The position numbers and the translations under genes were made by a program. The notes beneath the pieces were generated by a model that saw only the letters and a program-made list of their open reading frames with translations, was not told the origin of the DNA and did no database searches. A stretch of DNA of 64,000 nucleotides from Usitatibacter rugosus (lineage in GTDB: Bacteria; Pseudomonadota; Gammaproteobacteria; Burkholderiales; Usitatibacteraceae): positions 775,419-839,418 of the forward strand of contig NZ_CP053069.1 in NCBI RefSeq assembly GCF_013003965.1, written 5' to 3'. Of the stretch, positions 19,001 to 27,564 are shown in pieces (the first letter of the stretch is position 1; every line of letters starts with the position of its first letter).

Positions 19001-19525
19001 AACGTGCTGGGGATTTCCGATTCGGTCGACCCAACCTATAACCGGCATCTGGAGTATGACGAGATCGATCGCTTGGTCGTGGCGGACGGGGCGTGGGCTG
19101 GGGGTACGACCGGTGCGTTCACCTATGACGGACGGGGGAACATCAAGTCGCAGCTGCTGGGTTCCCAGGTGCTGAACTACAACTACGACGCCGCGAGCAA
19201 TCGCCTGGCCTCCATCTCCGGAACGAAGAGCTACGCCTTCACGTACGACGTCTACGGCAACGTCACCGGCAACGGCACGAAGTCGTTCGGCTACAACGAT
19301 GCGTCGAACCTCCGGTGCGTGGATTGCGGCACGCCGGGCGAGACCACCTATGACTACGACGGCGCGAGCATGCGGGTGCGCACGACCAAGAACGGCGTCT
19401 CGACCTATTTCGTTTACGGATCGGGAGGCAACCTTCTTTGGGAACGTGTCCCCGGGGTTTCGCTGAAGGAATACATCTACCTGGACGGCAAGCAGGTCGC
19501 CGTTCGCGAGAAGACGGGTAGTTAA
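16031..19525 (+). CDS. Rhs/YD-repeat shell protein lacking the Rhs core and tip
   Basis: A 1,164-aa Rhs-family protein. The ATG at 16031 is used; a TTG immediately before it is in frame. A hydrophobic N-terminus (about 5-22) may be a signal sequence. Next is a DUF6531-like opening (FTGKLQWHFVDIFVPGNGGLD, VQRSYSSMN), then roughly twenty YD repeats (for example YTYDGLNRV, YTYDGRNRV, FTYDGRGNI) across about 550-1150. The protein stops at YIYLDGKQVAVREKTGS, exactly where a complete Rhs continues into its LGSP...GARYYDP core. That missing core lies at the end of the gene at 9862. It may be a degraded Rhs or a separate partner subunit. Confidence 0.82.
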   Translation: MNFVKCVWSPFIAVAACAVCFDVMGDGVDEVIPSFYQEPGLSRNREHLNQQSDERIDPFTGKLQWHFVDIFVPGNGGLDLKVQRSYSSMNELLDDASPIGIGWTMHFGRVMRKATTNMCALGVGPTSNPVLELADGSRHVLYDSLDGTYAVSTGLWRADCNNASPGGLIIHSPDGTRYEMTTQGPMIGSNPSKWQQSWYTTRIVDRNGNTMDFTYVMLSGATSMGVQSVATSDGRSLTFNYSGDHLSSIAGPGGTWSYGHTLLTGVSPNYYFLTSATRPDGQAWSYQYNTSANGPGMAPAGGYSMKKVTYPTGAQVNYTYGFATFAQNPNIPISTVITNKQSDDGAWTYAYTPATEPIPPGGMSWTISDGASIPNLDRTRIEGPEGHYVYFHFGYNSVTSGEVYLIGALAGKVAATAVEGQAFASAIEAYSWGRFVISGQTNLRPGGTMAFDTETATPYIVGKNISRGTGLHTTVYSNFDDYKNPQTITETGSASRTRAVTYFTDASKWILHQKKDETLSTTGAITRSFDANGNMTSENRYGVSTDYAYSGGDVTSKTDARGNSVSYGNHKRGIPQSESHPQGVSISRTVSDAGNVLTESDGTGATTGYTYDGLNRVTGITHATGNPVSVTWGANTRTVTRGGYSEEVTYDSFGRQTQARHTDSTTGTVVTQNYRNDVLGRRTFTSYPNSSVGTGMAFDVIGTLLVVRHEYDPNSGSHSTGRSFNYNGNGVVTMSNETGVTYTYTYRYYDDPDERHLLSIAAPLAAASITMERNGVGQLTSATQDGKTRTYGYNGQYFLTTMTDPEVGTTTFGRDGVGNMTTRQVGASPTTTYTYDGRNRVTAIAYPGGTPSVAKTYFKDDKVATIDNGIALRSYTYDGNKNLKTETLAVSGQAPFAVQYDYNGNDALNLMTYGSGKTISYSPDGFGRATRAAPYVTAVTHHPNGQMASMTYANGVTTTVGLNGRQWPDAIAIAGAANMFNTSYTYDGLGNVLGISDSVDPTYNRHLEYDEIDRLVVADGAWAGGTTGAFTYDGRGNIKSQLLGSQVLNYNYDAASNRLASISGTKSYAFTYDVYGNVTGNGTKSFGYNDASNLRCVDCGTPGETTYDYDGASMRVRTTKNGVSTYFVYGSGGNLLWERVPGVSLKEYIYLDGKQVAVREKTGS

Positions 19526-19537
19526 CCAGGGAGTGCC

Positions 19538-21925
19538 ATGTTTTACATTCGCCGTTTCCGCGCTGCGCTTGCCGCGCTCGCTTTCCTCTGCGTCGCCTTC
19601 GGCGCGCAAGCCCAGCTCTGGTTCGGCGACGAACGCGGCCTGCATCGATTCGATCCGAACACCGGTGTCGTGGATGTCGACCTCCCGTTCGGCGAGGCGC
19701 TCTCGCTCGTCACCGACCGCGGCGACGGCTCGGTGTGGGTCCTCTCGAAGACGCGCCTCGCGCGCTTCTCGAGCGACGGCTCCACGGTCGTATTCAACCG
19801 CACGCTCGCTTCGTTCCCGGGCAACCTGGGCACGGCGCGCAAGATGGCCGTGAACCCGGCCGATGCCACGGCCTGGATCGCCGGCGAACGGCGCGTCCTG
19901 CACGTGAACGGCGGCGGCGGCGAGCTGCTTTCCGTAGTGCCGGGTGAAGCCACCGATCTCGCCGTCGCGCAGGACGGCACGCTGTGGGTGCTGGACGAAG
20001 AGAACGACGAGCTGCGGCGCTACACCTCGGGGGGCGCGCTGCTGCATCGCGTGAACCTCGGCGGAGCGTCGCGCCGCGCCCGCCATCTCGCGATCGACAG
20101 CCTTCGCGGCTTCGCCTGGTTCGTCGCCGACCGCGCTCTTGTGAAGCGCAGCTTCAAGACTCCGGGCCATGTGCTCGCGCGCATCAATGTGGCGCATGAC
20201 GCCGATGCGATCTGCTCCGACGTCGATACGGGTGACCTGTGGGTCCTGGGCGGCAATGTGCTTTATGGCTACGGCTCCGATGGCACGAGCACCGTGACGT
20301 ATGACCTCCGCCAGAACGGCATCGCGAACGCCAAGTCGCTCTCGTGCGACTTCGCGACGCGGTCCTTGTGGGTCGGGCACCGCCGGGGCTTCTCGCAGTT
20401 CACGCGCGGCCCCTCCCATATGCTCACGCAGCGCGCGCGCGATTCGGATTGGGTCGCCGTGGCGCGAGAGGCGACGCAGATCCGGCTCGAGCTGGAATTC
20501 CTGGCGGGCAGCAGCGGGCCGTTCGACGACCAACCGTTGTTCAGGTTCCGCCCCTGGGCCTCGTGCGGCGGAGGGGACTGCGGCTTCGAGCCGTGGGTCC
20601 TGGAATCCACCCTCACGTTCGCGGCCACCCTGGATGGCACGGAGGTCGGCACGCAGTTCTTCTTCGACTCCGCCGCGACGGGCGAGGTCATCTACATGCC
20701 GGCCGCCGTGCTCGCGGATGGGACGCACACGCTCACGGTCCAGGCCGTGGACGGATCCGGAAACCGCTCGGAGCCGCAGACCTTCACGTTCGACATCGAC
20801 ACGACGCCACCCGCGCTGGTGTCGATCACACCGGCCGACGGCGCGCACTTCCCGCTCGGCACGACCCAGATCCTGGTGGACTTCACATTCGACGCGTCGG
20901 CGACGAACGTGGGCGTGAACGGTTTCCCCGCACAATTCGGCAACCACTTCCGCGCGTTCATCCCTGTCCCGAACCGCCAAAGGGTCCTCACCCTCACGCT
21001 TCACGCGACGGACCCATCGGGCAACCTGGCAACGGTGCCCATCACGTACACGATCGAGCAGCCCAACGTCCGGCCGGTCGTGCAGCTCGTGCAACCGACG
21101 CAGGGCCAGGTCTTCGATGCGCCGGCAAACGTCACGGTCGAGGCGACCGCGACCGACTCCGACGGAACGATCGACCGCGTCATGTTCACGCTGGGCGATT
21201 TCGGATCGATCATCGTGACGTCGCCCCCGTATCGCGCCGTGTTCACGGGCGTGCCGATCGGCCAGTACGCACTGTCGGCGGTCGCGTTCGACAATCGTGG
21301 CGACGTCGGTTTCTCGAGCACGACCGTCACGGTGCAGGGTCCTCCGTCGGTCACGATCACCACGCCCGCGCCCGGCGCCGCGGTGTTCGAAGGCACGCCC
21401 ATCGTCGCGACGTTCCAACCCGCTCCGAACCGGACCCTCCAGTCGCTCACGGTCCTGAGGGATGGGCAGGTCCTCTTCACGGTACCCAATCCGGGCACCA
21501 CGCGTAGCAACATCCTGTCGGGTGCCGGTGTGCACACCTATGCGTTCGTCGCCACCGACAGCACGGGCGCGCAGGGTACGGCCGAGATCACGCTCACCGT
21601 GAAGCCGTTCGACCTCGTGGTCGAGACACCGGTCGCGAACGCGGAGGTGACGACGGGTGAAATCCGGGTCAGCGGCCACTACTTCGGTCCGAGCGACACG
21701 GCGATTCGAGTGAACGGCATCCCCGCATTCGTCACGCCGACGAGTCCGGATGGGGGAACGTTCACGAGGCCCATCACCCTGGGCACGGGTCCGCGGGTGA
21801 TCGAGGTCGAGCTCACCTCGCCCAGCCTCTCGATCGGACGTGTGTACTTGATCCCCGTCACGGTGCTGCCGATTGTCATCGTGCCGCCACCCGATCCGCC
21901 GCCGGTGGGTGGTGGCGCTGGCTAG
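19538..21925 (+). CDS. Secreted propeller / Ig-like repeat protein (paralog B)
   Basis: A 795-aa exported protein, paralogous to the product of 6936-8993. It shares the signal-peptide context, the LWFGDERGLHRFDP opening, the propeller-like repeats (about 27-320) and the sequence of Ig-like domains. It is about 110 aa longer, with one or two extra Ig-like domains and a C-terminal PPPDPPP-rich end. It starts 12 nt after the Rhs shell gene behind CAGGGAG and has no room for the structured leader found before its paralog, so it is probably translated from the Rhs mRNA. It ends convergently with the next minus-strand gene, overlapping it by 4 nt. Function unknown. Confidence 0.75.
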   Translation: MFYIRRFRAALAALAFLCVAFGAQAQLWFGDERGLHRFDPNTGVVDVDLPFGEALSLVTDRGDGSVWVLSKTRLARFSSDGSTVVFNRTLASFPGNLGTARKMAVNPADATAWIAGERRVLHVNGGGGELLSVVPGEATDLAVAQDGTLWVLDEENDELRRYTSGGALLHRVNLGGASRRARHLAIDSLRGFAWFVADRALVKRSFKTPGHVLARINVAHDADAICSDVDTGDLWVLGGNVLYGYGSDGTSTVTYDLRQNGIANAKSLSCDFATRSLWVGHRRGFSQFTRGPSHMLTQRARDSDWVAVAREATQIRLELEFLAGSSGPFDDQPLFRFRPWASCGGGDCGFEPWVLESTLTFAATLDGTEVGTQFFFDSAATGEVIYMPAAVLADGTHTLTVQAVDGSGNRSEPQTFTFDIDTTPPALVSITPADGAHFPLGTTQILVDFTFDASATNVGVNGFPAQFGNHFRAFIPVPNRQRVLTLTLHATDPSGNLATVPITYTIEQPNVRPVVQLVQPTQGQVFDAPANVTVEATATDSDGTIDRVMFTLGDFGSIIVTSPPYRAVFTGVPIGQYALSAVAFDNRGDVGFSSTTVTVQGPPSVTITTPAPGAAVFEGTPIVATFQPAPNRTLQSLTVLRDGQVLFTVPNPGTTRSNILSGAGVHTYAFVATDSTGAQGTAEITLTVKPFDLVVETPVANAEVTTGEIRVSGHYFGPSDTAIRVNGIPAFVTPTSPDGGTFTRPITLGTGPRVIEVELTSPSLSIGRVYLIPVTVLPIVIVPPPDPPPVGGGAG

Positions 21926-22797
21926 CGCTGCACGCGCATCCGCCTTCCCACGGCCACCAGCGCCACGACGACGAGCGCGAAACCGAGCTCCTCGGCACTG
22001 AGCGGTTCGCCGAGGAGCGCGGCCGAAGCGGCGATCGTGAGGAACGGCTGCAGCAATTGCAGCTGTCCCACGCGCGCGATGCCGCCCTGCGCGAGCCCGC
22101 GGAACCACGCGAAGAAGCCGAGGTACTGGCTCACGAGCCCGACGTAGAGCCAGCCGGCGAGGGCTGACGCCGGTGCGTGCTGCAGGCCCGGTTGATAGAG
22201 AGCGATTGACAGCACGAGCAGGATCGGCAGCGCGAGAACCAGCGTCCACGAGATCGCTTGCCATCCGCCCAGTGTGGCGCTCGCCTTCGCCCCCGCGGCG
22301 TATCCGTACGAAGAAAGAAGAATCGCGACGACCAGCGCGAGATCTCCGGACGTCATCGCACCTCCGCCGTGGCGTAGTGCGAAAGCCACGACTGCGGCAC
22401 TGCCCAGAAAGCTGACCACCCAGAAGCCCACGCTCGGCCTCTCATGCGCAACCCACGCACCCGCCATCGCGGTCGTGAGCGGCATGATCGCGAGCACGAC
22501 AGCGCCGTGGGAGGAGGGCACCTCCTGCATCGCCCACGTCATCAGGAACGGGAATCCAAACACGATCCCGAGCGCGGCGCCCGCCAACCCCTTCCACTCT
22601 TCACGCGTCGGAAGCCGCGGCCGCGTCACGAGCAGCACGCAAACAGCAAGCGCCGCCGCGAAGAGCGAGCGCGTGGAAGCGAGGAAAAACGGTTCGATCG
22701 CGGAAACCGCCGCACGAGTGGCGGGCAGCGTGAGGCTGAAAGCGACGACACCGACGAAGCCCCACCAGAGGCCACGCGACTCCGAACCGCCGCTCAA
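21922..22797 (-). CDS. EamA-family (DMT) transporter
   Basis: An inner-membrane permease of 291 aa with ten predicted helices in two EamA repeats (signatures GFPFLMTWAMQEVPSS and LLQPFLTIAASAALLGEPLS). The TTG start at 22797 overlaps the preceding TGA stop as TTGA. This is preferred because homology begins a few residues later and the arrangement implies translational coupling to the SnoaL-like gene. Substrate unknown. It is only distantly similar to the EamA protein at 5085. Confidence 0.85.
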   Translation of the reverse strand: MSGGSESRGLWWGFVGVVAFSLTLPATRAAVSAIEPFFLASTRSLFAAALAVCVLLVTRPRLPTREEWKGLAGAALGIVFGFPFLMTWAMQEVPSSHGAVVLAIMPLTTAMAGAWVAHERPSVGFWVVSFLGSAAVVAFALRHGGGAMTSGDLALVVAILLSSYGYAAGAKASATLGGWQAISWTLVLALPILLVLSIALYQPGLQHAPASALAGWLYVGLVSQYLGFFAWFRGLAQGGIARVGQLQLLQPFLTIAASAALLGEPLSAEELGFALVVVALVAVGRRMRVQR

Positions 22798-23267
22798 GAC
22801 GCCTTGCGCTCGCGAAACTTCTCGAGTCCCTTCGCGGCGTCCTTGCGTACCTTCCACTTGAGCGGCGCGAACCAGCCGAGCGCGCGGCCCATCGGCCCCA
22901 GCGCCTGCGAGGCCCAGCGGTAGAACGAGAAGCGGTCGTAGTGCCGCGAGATCTTGCCGTTGCGGAAGGCGAACATCGCGCTCACGTGGTTCACGACCGG
23001 GCGGCCCGTCTTGCTGAACGTGTAGCGGGCGGTCCATTCGGCACGTCCGCCCTCGGCGTTGGCGCTCGCCGAATCGAGGGTGACCTGGAGGTCGGCCGCG
23101 CGCGACAGGAGCATGCGCCACATGTCCCCCGCCTCGTCGCCTTTCAGGCCCGGGAAGACGGGGTCGGAAAAGAACACCTCGCGGTCGTAGCAGCTCGCCA
23201 TCGCCTCGGCGTCCCGGCGGGCGAATGCGTCGTAGAACTCGCGGATGAGGGCCTCGTGCGGGTGCAT
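22794..23267 (-). CDS. SnoaL-like / NTF2-fold protein
   Basis: A 157-aa cytosolic protein of the SnoaL/NTF2-like superfamily. It opens MHPHEALIREFYDAFARRD and carries a FFSDPVFPGL motif at about 40-50, then the strand pattern TARYTFSKTGRPV and NGKISRHYDRFSFYRW that lines the cone-shaped pocket. Family members include isomerases, hydratases and many uncharacterised proteins, so no reaction is assigned. An earlier in-frame ATG at 23276 would add three residues. It is translationally coupled to the downstream permease. Confidence 0.8.
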   Translation of the reverse strand: MHPHEALIREFYDAFARRDAEAMASCYDREVFFSDPVFPGLKGDEAGDMWRMLLSRAADLQVTLDSASANAEGGRAEWTARYTFSKTGRPVVNHVSAMFAFRNGKISRHYDRFSFYRWASQALGPMGRALGWFAPLKWKVRKDAAKGLEKFRERKAS

Positions 23268-23401
23268 CCCCGGCATCGTACGCGAAGGCCCGGAATTGAT
23301 GCCCGTCAAGGCCAAAAACGGGCCCAGCCCCTATTTTCAGCGCGTACACGTGACCACAAGAAGCGCGGCGCACGCCCGTTTCTCCAACAAGGAAACCCCC
23401 C

Positions 23402-25069
23402 ATGCTCTCCGACATCGAAATCGCCCAGAAGGCGAAAGCCAAGCCCATTGGCGAGATCGCCTCGAAGCTCGGTATCCCGACTTCCGCCATCGAGCCGTAC
23501 GGCCACTACAAGGCCAAGATCGGCCTCGACTACGTCAATTCGCTGAAGTCGAAGCCTGACGGCAAGCTGATCCTCGTCACGGCCATCTCCCCCACGCCCG
23601 CGGGCGAGGGCAAGACCACCACGACGGTGGGCCTGGGCGACGCGCTGAACCACATCGGCAAGAAGGCCATCGTCTGCCTGCGCGAGCCCTCCCTGGGCCC
23701 GGTGTTCGGCATGAAGGGCGGGGCGGCCGGCGGCGGCTATGCCCAGGTGATCCCGATGGAGGACATCAACCTCCACTTCACCGGTGACTTCGGCGCCATC
23801 CAGCTCGCCAACAACCTGCTGTCGGCGATGATCGACAACCACATCCACCACGGCAACGAGCTCGGCTTCGACATCCGCCGCATCGCGTGGAAGCGCGTGC
23901 TGGATATGAACGACCGTGCATTGCGCGACATCGTCGTCTCGCTGGGCGGCCCGGGGAATGGCTACCCGCGCGAGGACGGCTTCGACATCGTCGTCGCCTC
24001 CGAAGTGATGGCGATCTTCTGCCTGTCCACCTCGATCAAGGACCTGAAAGAGCGCCTCGGCAAGATCGTGTGCGGCTACACCAAGGACCAGAAGCCGATC
24101 CTTGCGTCGGACCTCAAGACCCACGGCGCCATGGCCGCGCTGCTGAAGGACGCCCTGGCCCCGAACCTGGTGCAGACGCTCGAGCATTCGCCCGCGTTCA
24201 TCCACGGCGGTCCGTTCGCCAACATCGCGCACGGCTGCAACTCCGTGCTCGCCACGCAGACGGCGCTGAAGCTCGGCGACTACGTCGTGACGGAAGCGGG
24301 CTTCGGTGCCGACCTCGGTGCCGAGAAGTTCATCGACATCAAGTGCCGCAAGGCGGGCCTCAAGCCCGCAGCCGTGGTGCTGGTCGCCACGATCCGCGCG
24401 CTCAAGTTCCACGGCGGCATCGAGGTGAAGGACCTGAAGGGCGAAAACCTCGACGCCCTCAGCAAAGGCATCACCAACATCGAGCGCCACGTGAACAACA
24501 TCCGCAACAACTACGGCCTGCCGTGCGTGGTGGCGATCAACCACCGCACCGAGGACACGGATGCGGAAGTGAAGCTGCTGCAGGACAAGATGGCCCACCA
24601 CGGCGCCAAGGTGATCCTCGCGCGCCACTGGGCCGAGGGCGGCAAGGGTGCGACCGAGCTCGCCAAGGAAGTCGTGCGCCTGTGCGAAGAGCCCACCGAC
24701 TTCAAGTTCGTCTACGAGGAGTCGCTGCCGCTCTGGGACAAGATGAAGGCCATCGCCACCAAGATCTACGGCGCCGCCGACATCACCGCGGATTCCAAGG
24801 TCCGCGGGCAGATCAAGAAGCTGCAGGAGAACTACGGCCACTACCCGGTGTGCGTGGCGAAGACGCAGTACTCGTTCTCCACGGACCCGCAGCTTCGCGG
24901 CGCGCCTTCCGGACACGTCGTGAACATCCGCGAGGTCCGCCTGGCCGCCGGCGCCGAGTTCGTCGTGATGGTCTGTGGCGACATCATGACCATGCCGGGC
25001 CTGCCGAAAGTGCCGTCCGCCGTGTCGATCGACATCACGGACGAGGGCAAGATCACCGGATTGTTCTAG
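23402..25069 (+). CDS. fhs: Formate--tetrahydrofolate ligase
   Basis: Makes 10-formyltetrahydrofolate from formate, THF and ATP, feeding one-carbon metabolism in the cytosol. The 555-aa length matches the family. The ATP-binding loop [10 protein letters not shown] (about 64-73) and the following [18 protein letters not shown] signature are intact, as are GDFGAI and AEGGKG further on. The start has an AAGGAAA ribosome site. A strong intrinsic terminator follows the gene at once, so it is probably monocistronic. Confidence 0.97.
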   Translation: MLSDIEIAQKAKAKPIGEIASKLGIPTSAIEPYGHYKAKIGLDYVNSLKSKPDGKLILVTAISPTPAGEGKTTTTVGLGDALNHIGKKAIVCLREPSLGPVFGMKGGAAGGGYAQVIPMEDINLHFTGDFGAIQLANNLLSAMIDNHIHHGNELGFDIRRIAWKRVLDMNDRALRDIVVSLGGPGNGYPREDGFDIVVASEVMAIFCLSTSIKDLKERLGKIVCGYTKDQKPILASDLKTHGAMAALLKDALAPNLVQTLEHSPAFIHGGPFANIAHGCNSVLATQTALKLGDYVVTEAGFGADLGAEKFIDIKCRKAGLKPAAVVLVATIRALKFHGGIEVKDLKGENLDALSKGITNIERHVNNIRNNYGLPCVVAINHRTEDTDAEVKLLQDKMAHHGAKVILARHWAEGGKGATELAKEVVRLCEEPTDFKFVYEESLPLWDKMKAIATKIYGAADITADSKVRGQIKKLQENYGHYPVCVAKTQYSFSTDPQLRGAPSGHVVNIREVRLAAGAEFVVMVCGDIMTMPGLPKVPSAVSIDITDEGKITGLF

Positions 25070-25090
25070 GGTAAAATTCGGGCTTCTGGA

Positions 25091-25124
25091 AAACCCGCCC
25101 CGGGCAGCCGGGGCGGGTTTTTTT
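25091..25124 (+). terminator. Rho-independent terminator of fhs
   Basis: A 13-bp stem (AAACCCGCCCCGG 25091-25103 pairing with 25108-25120) with a 4-nt loop runs directly into seven T residues, 21 nt after the fhs stop codon. Confidence 0.92.
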
Positions 25125-25146
25125 CGCCCGATTTGCAGGTGTTTCG

Positions 25147-26238
25147 ATGCCCGGTTTTCGTCCCGAATCGTCCGTCCCGGCCCCCGCGCTGACCGACGCC
25201 CCCTCCCTCACCGCAGCCGCCAACCAGGCCGTCGCCCTCGCAAGAGCCGGGGACCCCCGCGCCGGCCTCGCCCTGGTCCGCCACGTGCGCCAGGAGGCCC
25301 GCGGCCTCGCCCTGCGCCGCTCCGAGGCGGAGGCCCTGAACGCCGCCGCCATGGTGCATGCCCTGCGCTGGGACGTGATCGCCGCCGTCGCCGCCGGGAT
25401 CGACGCCCACGAGATCGCCAATGAAGTGGGTGACCGCTCGCTGGCTACTCACGCCCTGGTATCTCTCGCCCACGCCGCCAGTGAGCTGGGGCTGCGCGAC
25501 GAGGCCCGGCGCGCCCATGCCGCCTGCATCCGACAGGCCGTGGAAACCGGCGACCGGGAGCTCGAAGTGCGAGCCCGCACGGGCCTGGGCATCGTCCTCG
25601 GCGACGTGGGGGAGTTCGACGCGGCCGGCCCGGAGCTCTGCCGCGCGCTCATCCTGGCCGAGCGATACCACGTGATCACTTGCCCATCGCGAGCCCTCTC
25701 GAACCTCGCCAATTTCCACCGCAAGCGTGCCCGCACGCGCACGGACGAAGACCGCGAAGCGCGGGACCGGGACGTCCAGGACGGAGAATCGCTCGCGGAG
25801 CGCGCGCTGGAGCTCGCCCAGGAGCGCGGCAACCTCTCGGTGCAGATCGACGCGCTCGCGATCCGCGGCTGGTTGGCCGAGCTGCAAGGCGACCTGCCCG
25901 GAGCGCTCGAGCATTTCCAGGCGTCCTGCCGCCACGCCACACGCACCCGCTCGCCGATCGCCTGGGTGCTGGGCGAAACCGGGCGCATCCACCTCGCCCT
26001 GGGCGATGCCGATTCCGCCCGCCGCCACTGGCAGGAGATGCTCGACATCGCGACCGACCTGCGGCCTTCGACCTCGATCGCGGTGGCGTGCAACGGCCTC
26101 GCGCGCGTGGAGCGAAGCCTCGGCAACGAGGTGGGCGACCGGCGCTGGTCGGAGCGTGCCGCCGAGGAATCGCAGGAGCTGGAGCGCATCCGCGCCCAGA
26201 CGCGCCGGGTGCTCGAGACCTTCTTCACCGTCCGATAG
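25147..26238 (+). CDS. TPR-repeat protein of unknown function
   Basis: A 363-aa, mostly alpha-helical cytosolic protein made of about seven to eight tetratricopeptide-like repeats. The alternating Ala/Leu helix pairs include LAHAASELGLRDEARRAHAA, GLGIVLGDVGEFDAAGPEL, LAELQGDLPGALEHFQASC and TGRIHLALGDADSARRHW. No signal peptide or catalytic motif is seen. Such all-TPR proteins usually act as scaffolds or as sensor halves of signalling systems. It lies 38 nt before, and on the same strand as, the Ser/Thr kinase gene, so a partnership is possible. The kinase seems to have its own promoter. Confidence 0.75.
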   Translation: MPGFRPESSVPAPALTDAPSLTAAANQAVALARAGDPRAGLALVRHVRQEARGLALRRSEAEALNAAAMVHALRWDVIAAVAAGIDAHEIANEVGDRSLATHALVSLAHAASELGLRDEARRAHAACIRQAVETGDRELEVRARTGLGIVLGDVGEFDAAGPELCRALILAERYHVITCPSRALSNLANFHRKRARTRTDEDREARDRDVQDGESLAERALELAQERGNLSVQIDALAIRGWLAELQGDLPGALEHFQASCRHATRTRSPIAWVLGETGRIHLALGDADSARRHWQEMLDIATDLRPSTSIAVACNGLARVERSLGNEVGDRRWSERAAEESQELERIRAQTRRVLETFFTVR

Positions 26239-26262
26239 GAAACCGCCGCGGGGGGGTGCCCG

Positions 26263-26268
26263 TATAAT
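26263..26268 (+). promoter_or_regulatory. -10 box, probable leaderless promoter of the kinase gene
   Basis: A perfect TATAAT ends 8 nt before the kinase ATG and no Shine-Dalgarno is present between them. A transcript starting about 7 nt downstream would be leaderless. The -35 is not recognisable. Confidence 0.5.
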
Positions 26269-26276
26269 CGCGGTCC

Positions 26277-27560
26277 ATGGAGTCCATCGGCAAATACCAG
26301 ATTATTCGCGAGCTTGGCCGCGGCGCCACCGGCAAGGTGTATCTGGCCGAGGACCCGTTCGCGAAGCGCAAGGTCGCGATCAAGGTCGCATTCCCCGAGG
26401 CGCTGAAGCACGCCGAGGACGGCGCCTTCTACCGGAGCATGTTCCTCAACGAGGCCTCGCTCGCCGGGAAGCTGAACCATCCGCACATCGTGCAGATCTT
26501 CGATGCGGTGGTGGAAGACGACTTCAGCTACATCGTGATGGAGTACATCGAGGGCGGTACGCTCGAGAAGTTCTGCGCCGACGGCCAGCTCCTCGAGACG
26601 CGCGAGGTGGCCGAGATCATCTTCAAGTGCGTGCGAGCCCTTGCGTTCGCGCAGTCGCTGGGCCTCACGCACCGCGACCTGAAGCCCGGCAACATCCTCC
26701 ACAAGGACGGCACCGACATCAAGATCGCGGACTTCGGCGCCGCCATCAACAAGGTCTCGGACCGCACGATCATCACCAACGTGGGCTCGCCCGCGTACAT
26801 GTCGCCCGAGCTCGTCACCGGCGGCGTGCAGGCCTCGCACCTTTCCGACATCTACGCCCTGGGCGTGGTGATGTACTACCTGCTCACGGGGAAGCTCCCG
26901 TTCTCCGGCGCGAACACCATGAGCGTGATCTACCAGATCGTGAACACGGAGCCCGAGCCGCCCAGCACGCACAAGGCGGGCATGGACCCGGCGCTCGACT
27001 TCATCGTGATGAAGGCGATCGCGAAGGACCCGGCGCGCCGCTTCCAGACCTGGGACGAGTTCGCCCAGGCCCTGGCCGAGATCTGGAAGCGCGAGCAGGC
27101 GAGCGAGGAGAAGCGCGGCCAGTCGGACACCGAGCGCTTCAACATCCTTCGCGCGCTGCCGTTCTTCCGCGAGTTTCCCGAGAACGAGCTGTGGGAAGTG
27201 CTGCGCCTGTCGAAGTGGGCGAAGTTCCGTCCCGACACGGTGCTGATCAAGGAAGGCGACCACGGCGATTCGTTCTTCATCTGCGCCGGCGGCTACGTGC
27301 GCATCACGCGCGGCAAGAAGACGCTGAACGTGCTGACGGCGGGCGATTGCTTCGGCGAGATGAGCTACCTCGCGCACAACGACCGCGCGCACCGCTCGGC
27401 CACGGTCACCACCACCTCCGATTGCGTGGTGCTGAAGATCCGCGCGGAGGACCTCCGCAACTCGTCGCTCTCCTGCCGCCGCCTCTTCGACGAGCGATTC
27501 CTCAACACGCTCGTCGATCGCCTCGAGAACGCCAACGAGCAGCTGTCGGTGATGTCGTGA
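26277..27560 (+). CDS. Serine/threonine protein kinase fused to a cyclic-nucleotide-binding domain
   Basis: A 427-aa soluble eukaryotic-like kinase. The kinase domain (about 7-270) has the glycine loop GRGATGKVY (14-22), Lys36 in VAIKV, the catalytic loop HRDLKPGN (132-139), DFG at 152-154, and SPAYMSPE in the activation segment, so it should be active. A second domain (about 288-410) has the cNMP-binding fold with the phosphate-binding cassette FGEMSYL (359-365) and nearby arginines (370, 373). Kinase and cNMP domain on one chain resembles cyclic-nucleotide-dependent kinases in reverse order. There is no membrane helix. Activation by cAMP or cGMP is an inference; the cassette could also be a structural, non-binding variant. 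Confidence 0.9.
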   Translation: MESIGKYQIIRELGRGATGKVYLAEDPFAKRKVAIKVAFPEALKHAEDGAFYRSMFLNEASLAGKLNHPHIVQIFDAVVEDDFSYIVMEYIEGGTLEKFCADGQLLETREVAEIIFKCVRALAFAQSLGLTHRDLKPGNILHKDGTDIKIADFGAAINKVSDRTIITNVGSPAYMSPELVTGGVQASHLSDIYALGVVMYYLLTGKLPFSGANTMSVIYQIVNTEPEPPSTHKAGMDPALDFIVMKAIAKDPARRFQTWDEFAQALAEIWKREQASEEKRGQSDTERFNILRALPFFREFPENELWEVLRLSKWAKFRPDTVLIKEGDHGDSFFICAGGYVRITRGKKTLNVLTAGDCFGEMSYLAHNDRAHRSATVTTTSDCVVLKIRAEDLRNSSLSCRRLFDERFLNTLVDRLENANEQLSVMS

Positions 27561-27564
27561 CGGC

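Noticed and set aside
16031-19525. Calling the YD-repeat gene a pseudogene
   Set aside because: The frame is intact over 1,164 codons with normal composition and a clean stop. Loss of the core is noted as a finding, but decay is not shown.
16520-22264. 1,914-codon minus-strand frame opposite the Rhs shell and paralog B
   Set aside because: Antisense shadow of YD repeats and Ig domains; it lacks a credible start or any motif.
25070-25076. TAAAAT after fhs as promoter of the TPR gene
   Set aside because: It lies upstream of the strong fhs terminator, so transcripts from it would mostly stop before the TPR gene.
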